A DNA stretch of 27,540 nt, taken from SIG450 sp045658425. Its GTDB lineage: Bacteria > Bacillota > Clostridia > UMGS1840 > HGM11507. Position numbers and translations under genes: made by a program. Shown here piece after piece: positions 18,634-25,467 of the stretch. Under the pieces are notes generated by a model that searched no databases, had not been told where the DNA came from, and saw nothing but the letters and a program-made list of their open reading frames with translations. Each line of letters starts with the position of its first letter. Position 1 is the stretch's first letter. The stretch is taken from positions 1 to 27,540 of the forward strand of contig JAZOVB010000097.1 in the NCBI GenBank assembly GCA_045658425.1. The letters run 5' to 3'.

Positions 18634-20016
18634 ATGGGCTCGTTAAAAACAATTAAACTTAAAAATATTTTTCCGGAAAAAAATTTCTGGAAAATGGTAT
18701 TAACCTTTTCTATACCGATAGCCATGCAGAATATGTCTACAGCAATACTGGGCATTATTGATGTTTCGGTTATCAGTAAAATGGGCGAGACGGCAGTTGC
18801 TGCTGTTTCACTGGCAAATCAGATTTTTTACATAGTAAGTCTTATTACTTTTGGTATAACAAGCGGTGCGTCAGTTTATCTTTCAATGGCATACGGTGAA
18901 AGAAATCCTGAAAGAATGAGAGAAGTTTTTAGCATTACATTGTTTTTTTCATTATCCATAAACTTCTTGATTATGATGTTTTGTTTGCTTTTTCCAAACA
19001 CATCCTTGGGATTTTTTACAAATGATGTAACTACAATTAAAAATGGTGCGATATATCTTATTATCATAAGTCCCACTTTTATGATATACAGTATTTCAAA
19101 TTCATGTGCAGCGTTTTTTCGTTCGGTTAAGAAGCCGTTATTTCCGATGATTGCAACTATTATTTCTTTAGGTGTTAAAACTGCTCTTAATTTCGTGCTT
19201 ATATATGGTGTTGGATTTATTCCCGCTATGAACGTTGCTGGTGCAGCACTTTCAACACTTATATCAAAAATTGTTGAAATAATTATATTTCTTATATGTA
19301 TAACAAGATTCAAGGAAAAAGAATATATTTTTAAAATTTCAGATATAAAGTATTTTAAACCTCAGGGAATAAAAAAATTCTTTTCTAAGACTTATGCGGT
19401 TATTTTAAATGAAAGCTTTTGGGGAATCGGAATATCTTCTTTTGACGCAATATTCGGAAGAATGGGAACTGCTGTGGTCAGTGCAGTAAGCGTAGCACGT
19501 CAGCTTGAAAATCTTGGGAATTCTTTTTTTTCCGGTGTTGCAATCGGAGCGTGTGTTACAATAAGTAACCAAATAGGTGCAGATAAGATAGATAAGGCAA
19601 AAGAATATGCAAAAAACTATGCTTTTTCAGCTTTTTATGTTGGTATCGGTGTTATGTGTTTAATGTTTGCGATTGATATTCCCTATGTAAAAATGTTTTT
19701 TGCAGGTCTTAATCCGGAAACACAAAAACTTTCAATGTATATTATAGCGATATATGCCTTGTATATGCCGTTCAGAAGCCTTGCAAGTACACTTATTATG
19801 GGGATAATGCGTGCCGGTGGAGATAGTCGTTTTGCTATGTTCTGTGATGTGCTTCCGGTTTATATATGGTCTTTATTACTTGGATTTATACTCGGAATAA
19901 AATTTAAATGTTCAATTATAATAGTGGTATCTGTTATGATGTTCAAGAGAGTTATAAAATGTATTTTTGCAATTAAACGTGTTGTAAGTGGTAAATGGTT
20001 GAATTATCACCGTTGA
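18634..20016 (+). CDS. MATE-family multidrug/solute antiporter
   Basis: A 460-residue integral membrane protein with about 12 hydrophobic helices in two similar halves, the layout of MATE (NorM/DinF-like) cation-coupled exporters. The first half begins WKMVLTFSIPIAMQNMS with the following G-I-I-D-V-S pattern, typical of the family. An AAGGAG (18610-18616) lies 18 bases from ATG 18634 and a closer GGGGG-CGTGAG just before it; spacing is unusual, so the start has some doubt. It is the last gene before a strong terminator at 20091. Its place behind GH20 and the hydroxyacid dehydrogenase suggests it was recruited for export of an inhibitory compound or metabolite, but MATE proteins are often neighbours by chance. 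Confidence 0.88.
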   Translation: MGSLKTIKLKNIFPEKNFWKMVLTFSIPIAMQNMSTAILGIIDVSVISKMGETAVAAVSLANQIFYIVSLITFGITSGASVYLSMAYGERNPERMREVFSITLFFSLSINFLIMMFCLLFPNTSLGFFTNDVTTIKNGAIYLIIISPTFMIYSISNSCAAFFRSVKKPLFPMIATIISLGVKTALNFVLIYGVGFIPAMNVAGAALSTLISKIVEIIIFLICITRFKEKEYIFKISDIKYFKPQGIKKFFSKTYAVILNESFWGIGISSFDAIFGRMGTAVVSAVSVARQLENLGNSFFSGVAIGACVTISNQIGADKIDKAKEYAKNYAFSAFYVGIGVMCLMFAIDIPYVKMFFAGLNPETQKLSMYIIAIYALYMPFRSLASTLIMGIMRAGGDSRFAMFCDVLPVYIWSLLLGFILGIKFKCSIIIVVSVMMFKRVIKCIFAIKRVVSGKWLNYHR

Positions 20017-20090
20017 TGACAAAGTAATTATTCTATAAAAGTGTGACGACAATCACATAAATGTATATAAAAATGTGTTGATTGTGTAAT

Positions 20091-20123
20091 AAAAAAACAC
20101 TTGTTTTTTACAAGTGTTTTTTT
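20091..20123 (+). terminator. Strong bidirectional terminator next to tRNA-Lys fragment
   Basis: A(7)CACTTGT (20091-20104) pairs perfectly over 14 bp with ACAAGTGT(7) (20110-20123) around five T. It lies 74 bases after the MATE stop and would end that transcript. On the - strand it directly follows the CCA end of the tRNA fragment at 20124-20168, the position of a tRNA gene's own terminator. Bases 20081-20123 are shared, apart from the loop, with 22954-22995. Confidence 0.88.
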
Positions 20124-20168
20124 GGTACACCATCAGGGACTTGAATCCTGGACACCCTGATTAAGAGT
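20124..20168 (-). repeat. tRNA-Lys(CUU) 3' fragment, copy A (att-like scar)
   Basis: Read on the - strand this 45-base block is the 3' part of a tRNA: anticodon loop CTCTTAA (anticodon CUU, lysine), anticodon 3' stem TCAGG, 5-base variable loop, T arm with TTCAAGT, acceptor ATGGTGT, then ACC and an A from the terminator (CCA). The 5' half is missing. It begins at position 31, right at the anticodon loop, which is a classic crossover site for tyrosine integrases. The T stem has A53 against C61 in place of the near-universal G53-C61, so it is not a working gene. An identical copy is at 23160-23204 in the same orientation. Confidence 0.78.
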
Positions 20169-20377
20169 CTTTAAATAGGGTTTTTGTCAAGAATTAGAAT
20201 TGACAGTGTTTGATGCATCAGAGCCGGTGTCTATGCGTGTTTTAAGTGCTCAGTGATGTACAGTAGACAAGATTTACAGGTTAAAAATGAGAAGAGTATA
20301 AAAGAATAATAAAAACATAGAAAAAGTAAATTGATTTATAAATCTGTAAGTCTATCTTTAAAATCTGTAAATTTATA

Positions 20378-20406
20378 TTGACCTGAACATTATAAAGTTA
20401 TATAAT
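20378..20406 (+). promoter_or_regulatory. Sigma-70-type promoter for nagA and the ROK kinase
   Basis: TTGACC (20378-20383), 17-base spacer, then a perfect TATAAT (20401-20406). Transcription would start near 20413, giving a leader of about 158 bases before the nagA ATG. Confidence 0.68.
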
Positions 20407-20512
20407 AAAAAACGAAACGAACTTAATAATTACAAGAATGAGATTACATATTTAAGAGAAAAAATTAATGTTACCTTAAATAAATTTGATGAAATTCTTG
20501 CTAACTCTGTGG

Positions 20513-20547
20513 AATAGTGTTAACAAGGTGGAATTTCCACTATTTTT
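20513..20547 (+). promoter_or_regulatory. Terminator-like hairpin in the nagA leader
   Basis: AATAGTG (20513-20519) can pair with CACTATT (20538-20544), followed by three more T. A competing small hairpin, GTGGA (20528-20532) with TCCAC (20536-20540), uses part of the same 3' strand. It lies just before the AGGAGG of nagA. The two folds are mutually exclusive, as in an attenuator, but the stems are short and this could equally be the end of an older transcript. Confidence 0.35.
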
Positions 20548-20570
20548 GATAACTTAGGAGGCTGTAATAT

Positions 20571-21698
20571 ATGATACTTTCAAACGGATTTGTTGTATGC
20601 GATGATTTTAAATTAAGAAAAAAAGATGTAAAAATAGAAAACGGAAAAATAACTGAAATTGGTGAAAATTTAAGCGGTGAAGAAAAAATAGATTTTACAG
20701 ATAAATATATTCTTCCAGGTTTTATAGATACTCATATTCACGGTGCGTATGGCACAAGAATATCTGACTCAAGTTGCGAACTTGATAAAATTACAACTTT
20801 TGAAGCAACACAAGGGGTTACATCAATTGCAATTACCACAACTTCAGCTACTGTTCAAGCACTTACTTCGCAAATTAAATTTGTAAAAGATAACCTAAAT
20901 AAAATAAATGGTGCAAAAATTGCAGGAATTCACTTGGAAGGTCCTTTCTTAAATGCTAAAACTAAAGGTGCAATGAATGCTGATTACATAATAGAACCCG
21001 ATACAAAGATTTTAGATAAATTTTTAGATGCAGGTGGAGATTTAATAAAAATTATGACAGTTGCACCAGAAGTTGAAGGTGCTGATGAATTTATTAAATA
21101 TGCAGTAAAAAAAGGCGTAGTAATTTCTTCAGGGCATACTTATGCAACTTATGAGGAGGCGCAAAATGCTATAGAGTGGGGAGTAACTCAGGCAACTCAT
21201 ACTTTTAATGCAATGAGACCATATAACCATAGAGAACCCGGCGTTTTAGGCGCAGCTTTAACAAATGATAATATAAAATGTGAAATGATATGCGACCACG
21301 TGCATCTTCATCCTGCAACCTTGCAACTTATATATAAATTAAAAGGTGCGGATAAAATAAATATTGTAAGCGATTCAGGCCATGCCGCAGGTCTTGATTT
21401 AAAAGAATTTACTGTAGACGGTATTACTAGGTATGTCGTTGACGGAGTTATAAGGCTTAAAGATGGAACAATTGCAGGTAGTGCCAAAACAATGGCAGAC
21501 GGTGTTAAAAATCTTATTCTTTCAGGAATACCGATAGAAGAAGTTTCAAAAATGGCATCCAAAAACCCTGCTGAAACCTTATCAATATATAGCGAGACAG
21601 GTAGTATAACAGTAGGTAAATATGCTGATATTGCAGTTTTAGATAAAGAATATAATGTTGTATGCGCTTTTGTTAATGGAAAGGAATATAAAAAATGA
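20571..21698 (+). CDS. nagA: N-acetylglucosamine-6-phosphate deacetylase
   Basis: A 375-residue cytoplasmic metallo-amidohydrolase that converts GlcNAc-6-phosphate to glucosamine-6-phosphate and acetate. The TIM-barrel signatures are complete: H55-x-H57 in DTHIHGAYG, metal-binding Glu123 in HLEGPFLNAKTKGA, His189 (SSGHTYATYEEA) and His210 (ATHTFNAM), and catalytic Asp268 (NIVSDSGHAAG). Length equals the family's usual 375-385. ATG 20571 has TTAGGAGG eight bases before it. Its stop overlaps the start of the ROK kinase by ATGA, so the two are translationally coupled. No glucosamine-6-phosphate deaminase (nagB) adjoins them. A GalNAc-6-phosphate deacetylase (agaA-type) role is the main alternative, as the families overlap in sequence. 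Confidence 0.93.
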   Translation: MILSNGFVVCDDFKLRKKDVKIENGKITEIGENLSGEEKIDFTDKYILPGFIDTHIHGAYGTRISDSSCELDKITTFEATQGVTSIAITTTSATVQALTSQIKFVKDNLNKINGAKIAGIHLEGPFLNAKTKGAMNADYIIEPDTKILDKFLDAGGDLIKIMTVAPEVEGADEFIKYAVKKGVVISSGHTYATYEEAQNAIEWGVTQATHTFNAMRPYNHREPGVLGAALTNDNIKCEMICDHVHLHPATLQLIYKLKGADKINIVSDSGHAAGLDLKEFTVDGITRYVVDGVIRLKDGTIAGSAKTMADGVKNLILSGIPIEEVSKMASKNPAETLSIYSETGSITVGKYADIAVLDKEYNVVCAFVNGKEYKK

Positions 21699-22594
21699 TT
21701 TTAGGAATAGATATAGGCGGAACTAATGTCAAATTCGGTGTATGTGATGAGAATTTTAAAATACATAAAAAATATTCTATAAAAACTAAAAAAGACGATG
21801 GAGATACTGCTTTTGTTTTAAGTATATGTGAAAAAATTGATGAAATAAAAAAAGAGTTTGATATAGAAAAAATTGGGATAGGTTCTCCGGGGACTATAGA
21901 TTATAAAACAGGACTTTGTATCCGTGCGGCAAACCTACCTTATAAAAATACTCCAATGACTGAAATTATAGAAAGAGAAACAGGGCTAAAATCCACAATA
22001 GCCAATGATGCTACTTGTGCTGTGTATGGTGAACTGTATGTAGGTGCCGGAAAAGAAGTTTCAAACATTGCCATGCTTACTCTTGGTACAGGAGTTGGCG
22101 GTGGTATCATAATTGACAAAAAAGTATATACAGGTAAAAACGGCGGCGCAGGAGAGTTCGGGCATTTTTCTATAAATTTTGACGGTCATCCTTGCCCTTG
22201 TGGACAAAAAGGGTGCGTAGAACAATATGCATCAGTTACTGCGCTTATCAGGCAGACAAAAGAAGCAATAGCTAAAAACCCTGACAGTTTACTTGCAAAA
22301 ATGGGAGAAAAAGAAGTTGGGGGAAGAACATCTTTTGATGCTATGAAAAAAGGGTGTCCTGTAGCAACGAATGTTGTTGATAGATATACTGATTATCTGA
22401 CTATGGCGATTTTAGGAATAAATTTTATCTTTCAGCCTGATGTCGTGGTTATAGGCGGTGCAATTTCAAATGAAGGAGAATATATTTTAAAACCAATAAG
22501 AGAAAAACTTATAAGAGATGTTGATGTAAGAGTCTCTGAACTTGGAAATGATGCAGGAATTATAGGTGCAGCGGCTATTTGTATTAAAGGATAA
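21695..22594 (+). CDS. ROK-family sugar kinase, probably N-acetylhexosamine kinase
   Basis: A 299-residue cytoplasmic kinase. The N-terminal phosphate loop is DIGGTNVKFGV (residues 6-16), the catalytic base Asp105 lies in ANDAT, the second phosphate segment is LGTGVGGG (130-137), and the ROK zinc site is complete with His157 (GEFGH), Cys167, Cys169 and Cys174 (CPCGQKGC) followed by Glu176. ROK kinases phosphorylate glucose, GlcNAc, ManNAc or other hexoses at O6. The 4-base overlap with nagA makes GlcNAc (or another N-acetylhexosamine) the natural substrate, feeding NagA directly with sugar freed by the GH20 enzyme. A glucokinase cannot be excluded from motifs alone. A long hairpin terminator follows 3 bases after the stop. 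Confidence 0.9.
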   Translation: MILGIDIGGTNVKFGVCDENFKIHKKYSIKTKKDDGDTAFVLSICEKIDEIKKEFDIEKIGIGSPGTIDYKTGLCIRAANLPYKNTPMTEIIERETGLKSTIANDATCAVYGELYVGAGKEVSNIAMLTLGTGVGGGIIIDKKVYTGKNGGAGEFGHFSINFDGHPCPCGQKGCVEQYASVTALIRQTKEAIAKNPDSLLAKMGEKEVGGRTSFDAMKKGCPVATNVVDRYTDYLTMAILGINFIFQPDVVVIGGAISNEGEYILKPIREKLIRDVDVRVSELGNDAGIIGAAAICIKG

Positions 22595-22597
22595 TGT

Positions 22598-22640
22598 AAA
22601 ATCACCGAAATGGGATTGTTCCCGTTTCGGTGATTTTTTT
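22598..22640 (+). terminator. Terminator of the nagA-ROK operon
   Basis: AAAATCACCGAAATGGG-type left arm (22598-22614) pairs over 17 bases, with one G-T wobble, with 22621-22637, around a 6-base loop, and ends in a run of seven T. It begins four bases after the ROK stop codon. Confidence 0.93.
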
Positions 22641-22953
22641 AAAAATAAATTTTTCTGATGTACTTATTCCCATTTCTGTTTAAAAGTGTTTATTTTCGAG
22701 CAAAAGTAAATTAATTTGAATTTATAGGTTAAATAATATCGATTTATAATTTGCAATTTGAAAATTAGAAGTATAAGTAATATTTCAATCTGAAAGTAAA
22801 AATTACATCTTGTAACAATGTTTGAGCGTCGTGGCAAAATTTCTACGGCGTTTTTTGTTTGCGAGGCATCTTATGATGCGTTCTAATGATTATTCTATTC
22901 CTAAACAAATGATTATAAATAGAATTTTGATTCGTTTTCATGACCAACGTAGA
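22641..22953. other. Gene-free stretch
   Basis: No gene seen. The first 180 bases are very AT-rich. From 22820 a locally GC-richer patch includes the hairpin at 22827-22856 and a small stem GCATC-TTAT-GATGC (about 22865-22878). On the - strand this patch has a 25-codon open stretch with a KKRRRNF core and no start signal, which may be a remnant. Confidence 0.45.
22827..22856 (+). terminator. Hairpin with U-tract in intergenic region
   Basis: CGTCGTGG (22827-22834) pairs with CTACGGCG (22843-22850, two G-T wobbles), then six T. No + strand gene lies directly upstream after the earlier ROK terminator, so it is either a backup or part of a foreign or repeated element. Confidence 0.55.
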
Positions 22954-23008
22954 ATTGTGTAATAAAAAAACACTTGTAAAAACAAGTGTTTTTTTGGTAC
23001 ACCATCAG
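22954..23008 (-). repeat. Terminator plus 13-base tRNA-Lys 3' end, copy B
   Basis: Matches 20081-20136 over both flanks: ATTGTGTAAT, the 14-bp terminator stem (22964-22977 with 22982-22995) and GGTACACCATCAG (22996-23008), the tRNA acceptor end on the - strand. Only the hairpin loop differs (AAAA here, TTTTT in copy A). The tRNA match is then cut off by the palindrome at 23009. Confidence 0.75.
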
Positions 23009-23054
23009 TTTGAACGTAATGAAACAATCTTAACGTATTGTTTCATAGTTCAAA
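23009..23054. repeat. 46-base near-palindrome interrupting tRNA copy B
   Basis: Outer arms TTTGAAC (23009-23015) and GTTCAAA (23048-23054), inner arms ATGAAACAAT (23019-23028) and ATTGTTTCAT (23037-23046), loop of 8. The right side continues as GTTCAAAGTCCCTG, close to an inverted copy of the tRNA T-arm segment that copies A and C carry at the same distance. It looks like a small foldback insertion or an inverted duplication made at the tRNA end. Bases 23055-23130 that follow are unusually GC-rich for this window and contain no gene. Confidence 0.6.
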
Positions 23055-23133
23055 GTCCCTGCGAGATGGGGATGGAACGAAGAGAACATCGCCATCCGTC
23101 GAAGTGAAACGGAGAATGAGGGTAACAAAAAAT

Positions 23134-23159
23134 GCACTTGCTTTTTGCAAGTGCTTTTT
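23134..23159. terminator. Hairpin terminator next to tRNA copy C
   Basis: GCACTTGC (23134-23141) pairs with GCAAGTGC (23147-23154), followed by five T. It is placed as the hairpin of copy A but has changed both arms in a compensating way (CACTTGT/ACAAGTG versus GCACTTGC/GCAAGTGC). A-rich sequence on the left side makes it bidirectional. Confidence 0.75.
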
Positions 23160-23204
23160 GGTACACCATCAGGGACTTGAATCCTGGACACCCTGATTAA
23201 GAGT
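23160..23204 (-). repeat. tRNA-Lys(CUU) 3' fragment, copy C (att-like scar)
   Basis: All 45 bases are identical to 20124-20168 and in the same orientation, 3036 bases away; identity stops sharply at the anticodon loop edge (GAGT then TATAAA here, CTTTAAAT in copy A). It carries the same A53-C61 mismatch. Together the copies bracket the nagA-ROK segment as direct repeats. Confidence 0.78.
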
Positions 23205-23463
23205 TATAAAATGATACTTTTATATTTTTTTATATTTTCTTAAAACCCTTTAATACCAATGGTTTGAGGTGGATTTGCTTTTTATGTTGTATTAAGTTCT
23301 TTTGGCGTTTTTTTCTCTGGTTGATGTCAAAATTGATGTCAGAAATGTGTCAGATTTTTAGTTGTTTCATTTTTATAATATATAATCATTTATTTTTACT
23401 TTTACATGAAGTTTAATTACTGATTGATATAATAGTGTTTTGCAACACTTGAAACTTTACTTA
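23205..23463. other. Gene-free stretch with possible integrase tail
   Basis: No complete gene. On the - strand 23292-23357 is an open 21-codon tail (SDTFLTSILTSTREKN) ending in TAA about 90 bases before the tRNA fragment. It is reminiscent of C-terminal tails of Firmicutes tyrosine integrases, which typically end beside an attachment site, but it is short and closed upstream by an in-frame stop. A small hairpin, AGTGTT (23434-23439) with AACACT (23444-23449) and a GNRA-like loop on the - strand, follows the AraC gene and may act as a weak terminator. Confidence 0.3.
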
Positions 23464-24285
23464 TTAGTGATTGCTATTCATTTTGTTTATATATTCTGTA
23501 GGTGTTTGTGACATAAGCTCACGGTAAACATTATTAAATGTTCGGATGCATTGAAAACCACTTTCCAATGCAGCTTCCGTTATAGTGTATCCATGAGACA
23601 GCAATGTATTAACATTTTTTATTCGCAGAGTGTTTATATATTCATTAAGTTGTATACCGGAATATTTAACAAAAACAGAGGCTAATTTTCTATGAGGTAA
23701 ATAGAGACGTGATGCGATTATTTTAATATTTATATCATCTTTAAAATTTTCATTTACAAATTCAACGACTCTGTAAAAATCACGCCTGTCATCAGATTTT
23801 ATATTGATATTTTCTGTTGATGAAAAATGTCTCATCAATAGAAAATAAAGGGACATAGATATTGATGAAAAAAAAGGGTTTCCTGAAATCTTGGGGGACT
23901 CTTTTTCATCTTTTAAAAGTTCTAATATATTGTTTATTTTTTTCTCTAATCCTGGAATGTATTGTATTTCGTCTGCTGTAATATGAGTTTTTATAGGAGT
24001 AATAGAAACATCAGCATTCATTAGAATTTTTAATGGAAATTGCATTACAAGTATGCTGGTATTTTCGTAGTCAATTATAAATTTGTGTACTTCCTGAGCG
24101 TTTATAGTAATTATATCTCCTTTTTTTGCTTCAATGATTTTACCATCAATCAAAAAGTGGCAGGAATTATCCAAGACACGGCATATTTCAAACTTATTAT
24201 GCCAATGAAATGAACGTGGTCCGGCATTATATACACATATTTTTGAAAACAAATCCATATATTCTGTTTCCTTAACTATTTTCAT
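23464..24285 (-). CDS. AraC-family transcriptional regulator
   Basis: A 273-residue DNA-binding regulator. The N-terminal half is a cupin-like ligand domain (FHWHNKFEICRV...DGKIIEAKKGDIITINAQEVH, about residues 20-65). The C-terminal 100 residues carry two helix-turn-helix motifs (IKIIASRLYLPHRKLASVF, and ITEAALESGFQCIRTFNNVY ending TPTEYI). ATG at 24285 has AGGAGG upstream on the - strand. It is transcribed divergently from the oxidoreductase pair with 165 bases between, where both promoters and a 19-base palindrome lie, so it most likely controls that pair in response to a sugar or sugar derivative. The ligand is unknown. Confidence 0.9.
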   Translation of the reverse strand: MKIVKETEYMDLFSKICVYNAGPRSFHWHNKFEICRVLDNSCHFLIDGKIIEAKKGDIITINAQEVHKFIIDYENTSILVMQFPLKILMNADVSITPIKTHITADEIQYIPGLEKKINNILELLKDEKESPKISGNPFFSSISMSLYFLLMRHFSSTENINIKSDDRRDFYRVVEFVNENFKDDINIKIIASRLYLPHRKLASVFVKYSGIQLNEYINTLRIKNVNTLLSHGYTITEAALESGFQCIRTFNNVYRELMSQTPTEYINKMNSNH

Positions 24286-24307
24286 ATTTATACCTCCTTT
24301 TTTCTTA

Positions 24308-24336
24308 ATTGTATCATTTTATAATTAAAAGAGCAA
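24308..24336 (-). promoter_or_regulatory. Promoter of the AraC gene
   Basis: On the - strand TTGCTC (24331-24336), 17-base spacer, TACAAT (24308-24313), giving a short leader before the AGGAGG of the regulator. Confidence 0.5.
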
Positions 24337-24390
24337 TACACATAAGAAAATTATTAATTACATTTTTTTCTACAATTAGTCATTTATTTA

Positions 24391-24409
24391 CTTGTTTTTA
24401 TAAAACAAG
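24391..24409. promoter_or_regulatory. Palindromic operator candidate
   Basis: CTTGTTTT, three bases, AAAACAAG: a perfect 8-bp-arm palindrome that covers the -35 and most of the spacer of the + strand promoter (24392-24420). Symmetric sites are more usual for LacI, GntR or TetR-type dimers than for AraC proteins, so the binding protein is open. Confidence 0.5.
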
Positions 24410-24420
24410 GATGGTAATAT
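24392..24420 (+). promoter_or_regulatory. Promoter of the oxidoreductase pair
   Basis: TTGTTT (24392-24397), 17-base spacer, TAATAT (24415-24420), 31 bases before the GTG start and ahead of GGAGAG. Confidence 0.5.
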
Positions 24421-24450
24421 TTTTAAAAAAACAAAAAGGAGAGAGTTATT

Positions 24451-25464
24451 GTGGAAAAAAATTATCAGGTGGTATTCAGCGCAAAAAACAAGGTTGAATT
24501 AGTTGAAGTTCCTATGCCTGTTGCAGCAGATAATGAAATTATTATTAAAACTATGGTTTCTCAGATTAGTATGGGTACTGAACTTACAAGACTTGAAGGC
24601 AATGTTGAAGAAGGGACTGCATGGGAAAAAGAACTTATATATCCAATATATCCGGGTTATTCAAATACAGGTGAAATTATTGCAGTTGGAAAAAATATAG
24701 ATTCCTCACTTATAGGAAAAAAAGTATTAAGTCAGGGAAGACATGTAAAGTATTTTAGTGTTGCAGGTGAAGAAAATTATTATATACTGCCCGAAAATGT
24801 TGATGTCAACGAAAGTGTATTTGGCATAATGGCACAAATTTCATTGGGGGGAGTAAGAGCGGCACAAATAAAACTTGGTGAAACCGTACTGGTATTTGGA
24901 GCAGGGCTTATCGGTCAACTTACTGCTCGTCTGGCAAAAACTGCAGGAGCACTTAATGTTATTGTTGCAGATATATCAGATTTAAGATTAAGCATGCTTC
25001 CTGATAACGATAGTTTTATTCCGGTTAATACTTTGAAAGAAAATGTTCAGGAAATTATAGCGAAAATCAACAATGGGAAACTTGCGGATGTCGTATTTGA
25101 AACAACAGGAGCACAGTCTCTTATGCAAACTGAAATAGAATGTGTAAATGAAGGGGGAAGAATGATTGTAACAGGAAGCCCTAAAGGTCGTTCCAATGTT
25201 GATTTTGATTACTTAAACAGAAAAGCAATCACTGTTATCGGTGCGCATAACTATCATATTCATCCTGCTGTAGAAACTACCTTTAATCCATGGACAAGAC
25301 AAAATGATACCAAATATTTCTTAAATTTGATTTCAAGAGAAGACTTATCTTTAACTAAAATGATTACTCATAAAGCAAGTTATAAAGATGCTGAAAATAC
25401 GTATAAAATGCTTAAGGAAGATAAAGCAAATGCATTGGCAGTTCATTTTTATTGGGAGGACTAA
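24451..25464 (+). CDS. MDR-superfamily dehydrogenase lacking zinc ligands
   Basis: A 337-residue medium-chain dehydrogenase. The GTG at 24451 has GGAGAG six bases before it and the product then begins directly with the GroES-like domain. The Rossmann segment VLVFGAGLIGQLTA (about 146-159) binds NAD(P). The residues that hold the catalytic zinc in classical members are replaced: SMGTE (40-44) has no Cys and PGYSNTGE (68-75) has Tyr70 where PGHE has His. No structural four-cysteine lobe is present. This matches the sub-branch near bacteriochlorophyllide/sugar dehydrogenases that pair with Gfo/Idh/MocA proteins. It ends 3 bases before such a gene. Probably oxidises or reduces a sugar or polyol; substrate not known. 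Confidence 0.82.
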   Translation: MEKNYQVVFSAKNKVELVEVPMPVAADNEIIIKTMVSQISMGTELTRLEGNVEEGTAWEKELIYPIYPGYSNTGEIIAVGKNIDSSLIGKKVLSQGRHVKYFSVAGEENYYILPENVDVNESVFGIMAQISLGGVRAAQIKLGETVLVFGAGLIGQLTARLAKTAGALNVIVADISDLRLSMLPDNDSFIPVNTLKENVQEIIAKINNGKLADVVFETTGAQSLMQTEIECVNEGGRMIVTGSPKGRSNVDFDYLNRKAITVIGAHNYHIHPAVETTFNPWTRQNDTKYFLNLISREDLSLTKMITHKASYKDAENTYKMLKEDKANALAVHFYWED

Positions 25465-25467
25465 ATT

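Larger units (their letters stand above)
20169..20570. other. Intergenic stretch with leader and possible coding remnant
   Basis: About 400 bases without a convincing gene. Bases 20169-20340 hold only a small inverted repeat (TGTCAA...TTGACA near 20187-20207). From 20371 a + strand frame stays open for 48 codons to TAG at 20515-20517 and reads like a charged, heptad-patterned protein tail (NELNNYKNEITYLREKINV), but it has no start codon or RBS, and a promoter (20378-20406) overlaps its beginning. It may be the tail of a lost gene or chance. The rest is the nagA leader. Confidence 0.4.

Noticed and set aside
18876..19313. 145-residue open frame on the - strand
   Set aside because: Lies wholly within the MATE gene, has no RBS and no recognisable domain; a shadow frame.
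20124..20168. Functional tRNA gene
   Set aside because: The 5' half is missing and the T stem lacks the conserved G53-C61 pair; it is a fragment.
20521..20545. T-box-like sequence (AAGGTGGAA...TTCCAC) before nagA
   Set aside because: No stem I, specifier loop or proper T-box consensus, and the downstream gene is not an amino-acid-related one.
20081..23204. CRISPR array
   Set aside because: The repeats are only two or three, contain tRNA sequence and terminators, and are kilobases apart with genes between.
24309..24497. 62-residue open frame across the divergent promoter region
   Set aside because: Overlaps both promoters and the MDR start, with no RBS and no domain.
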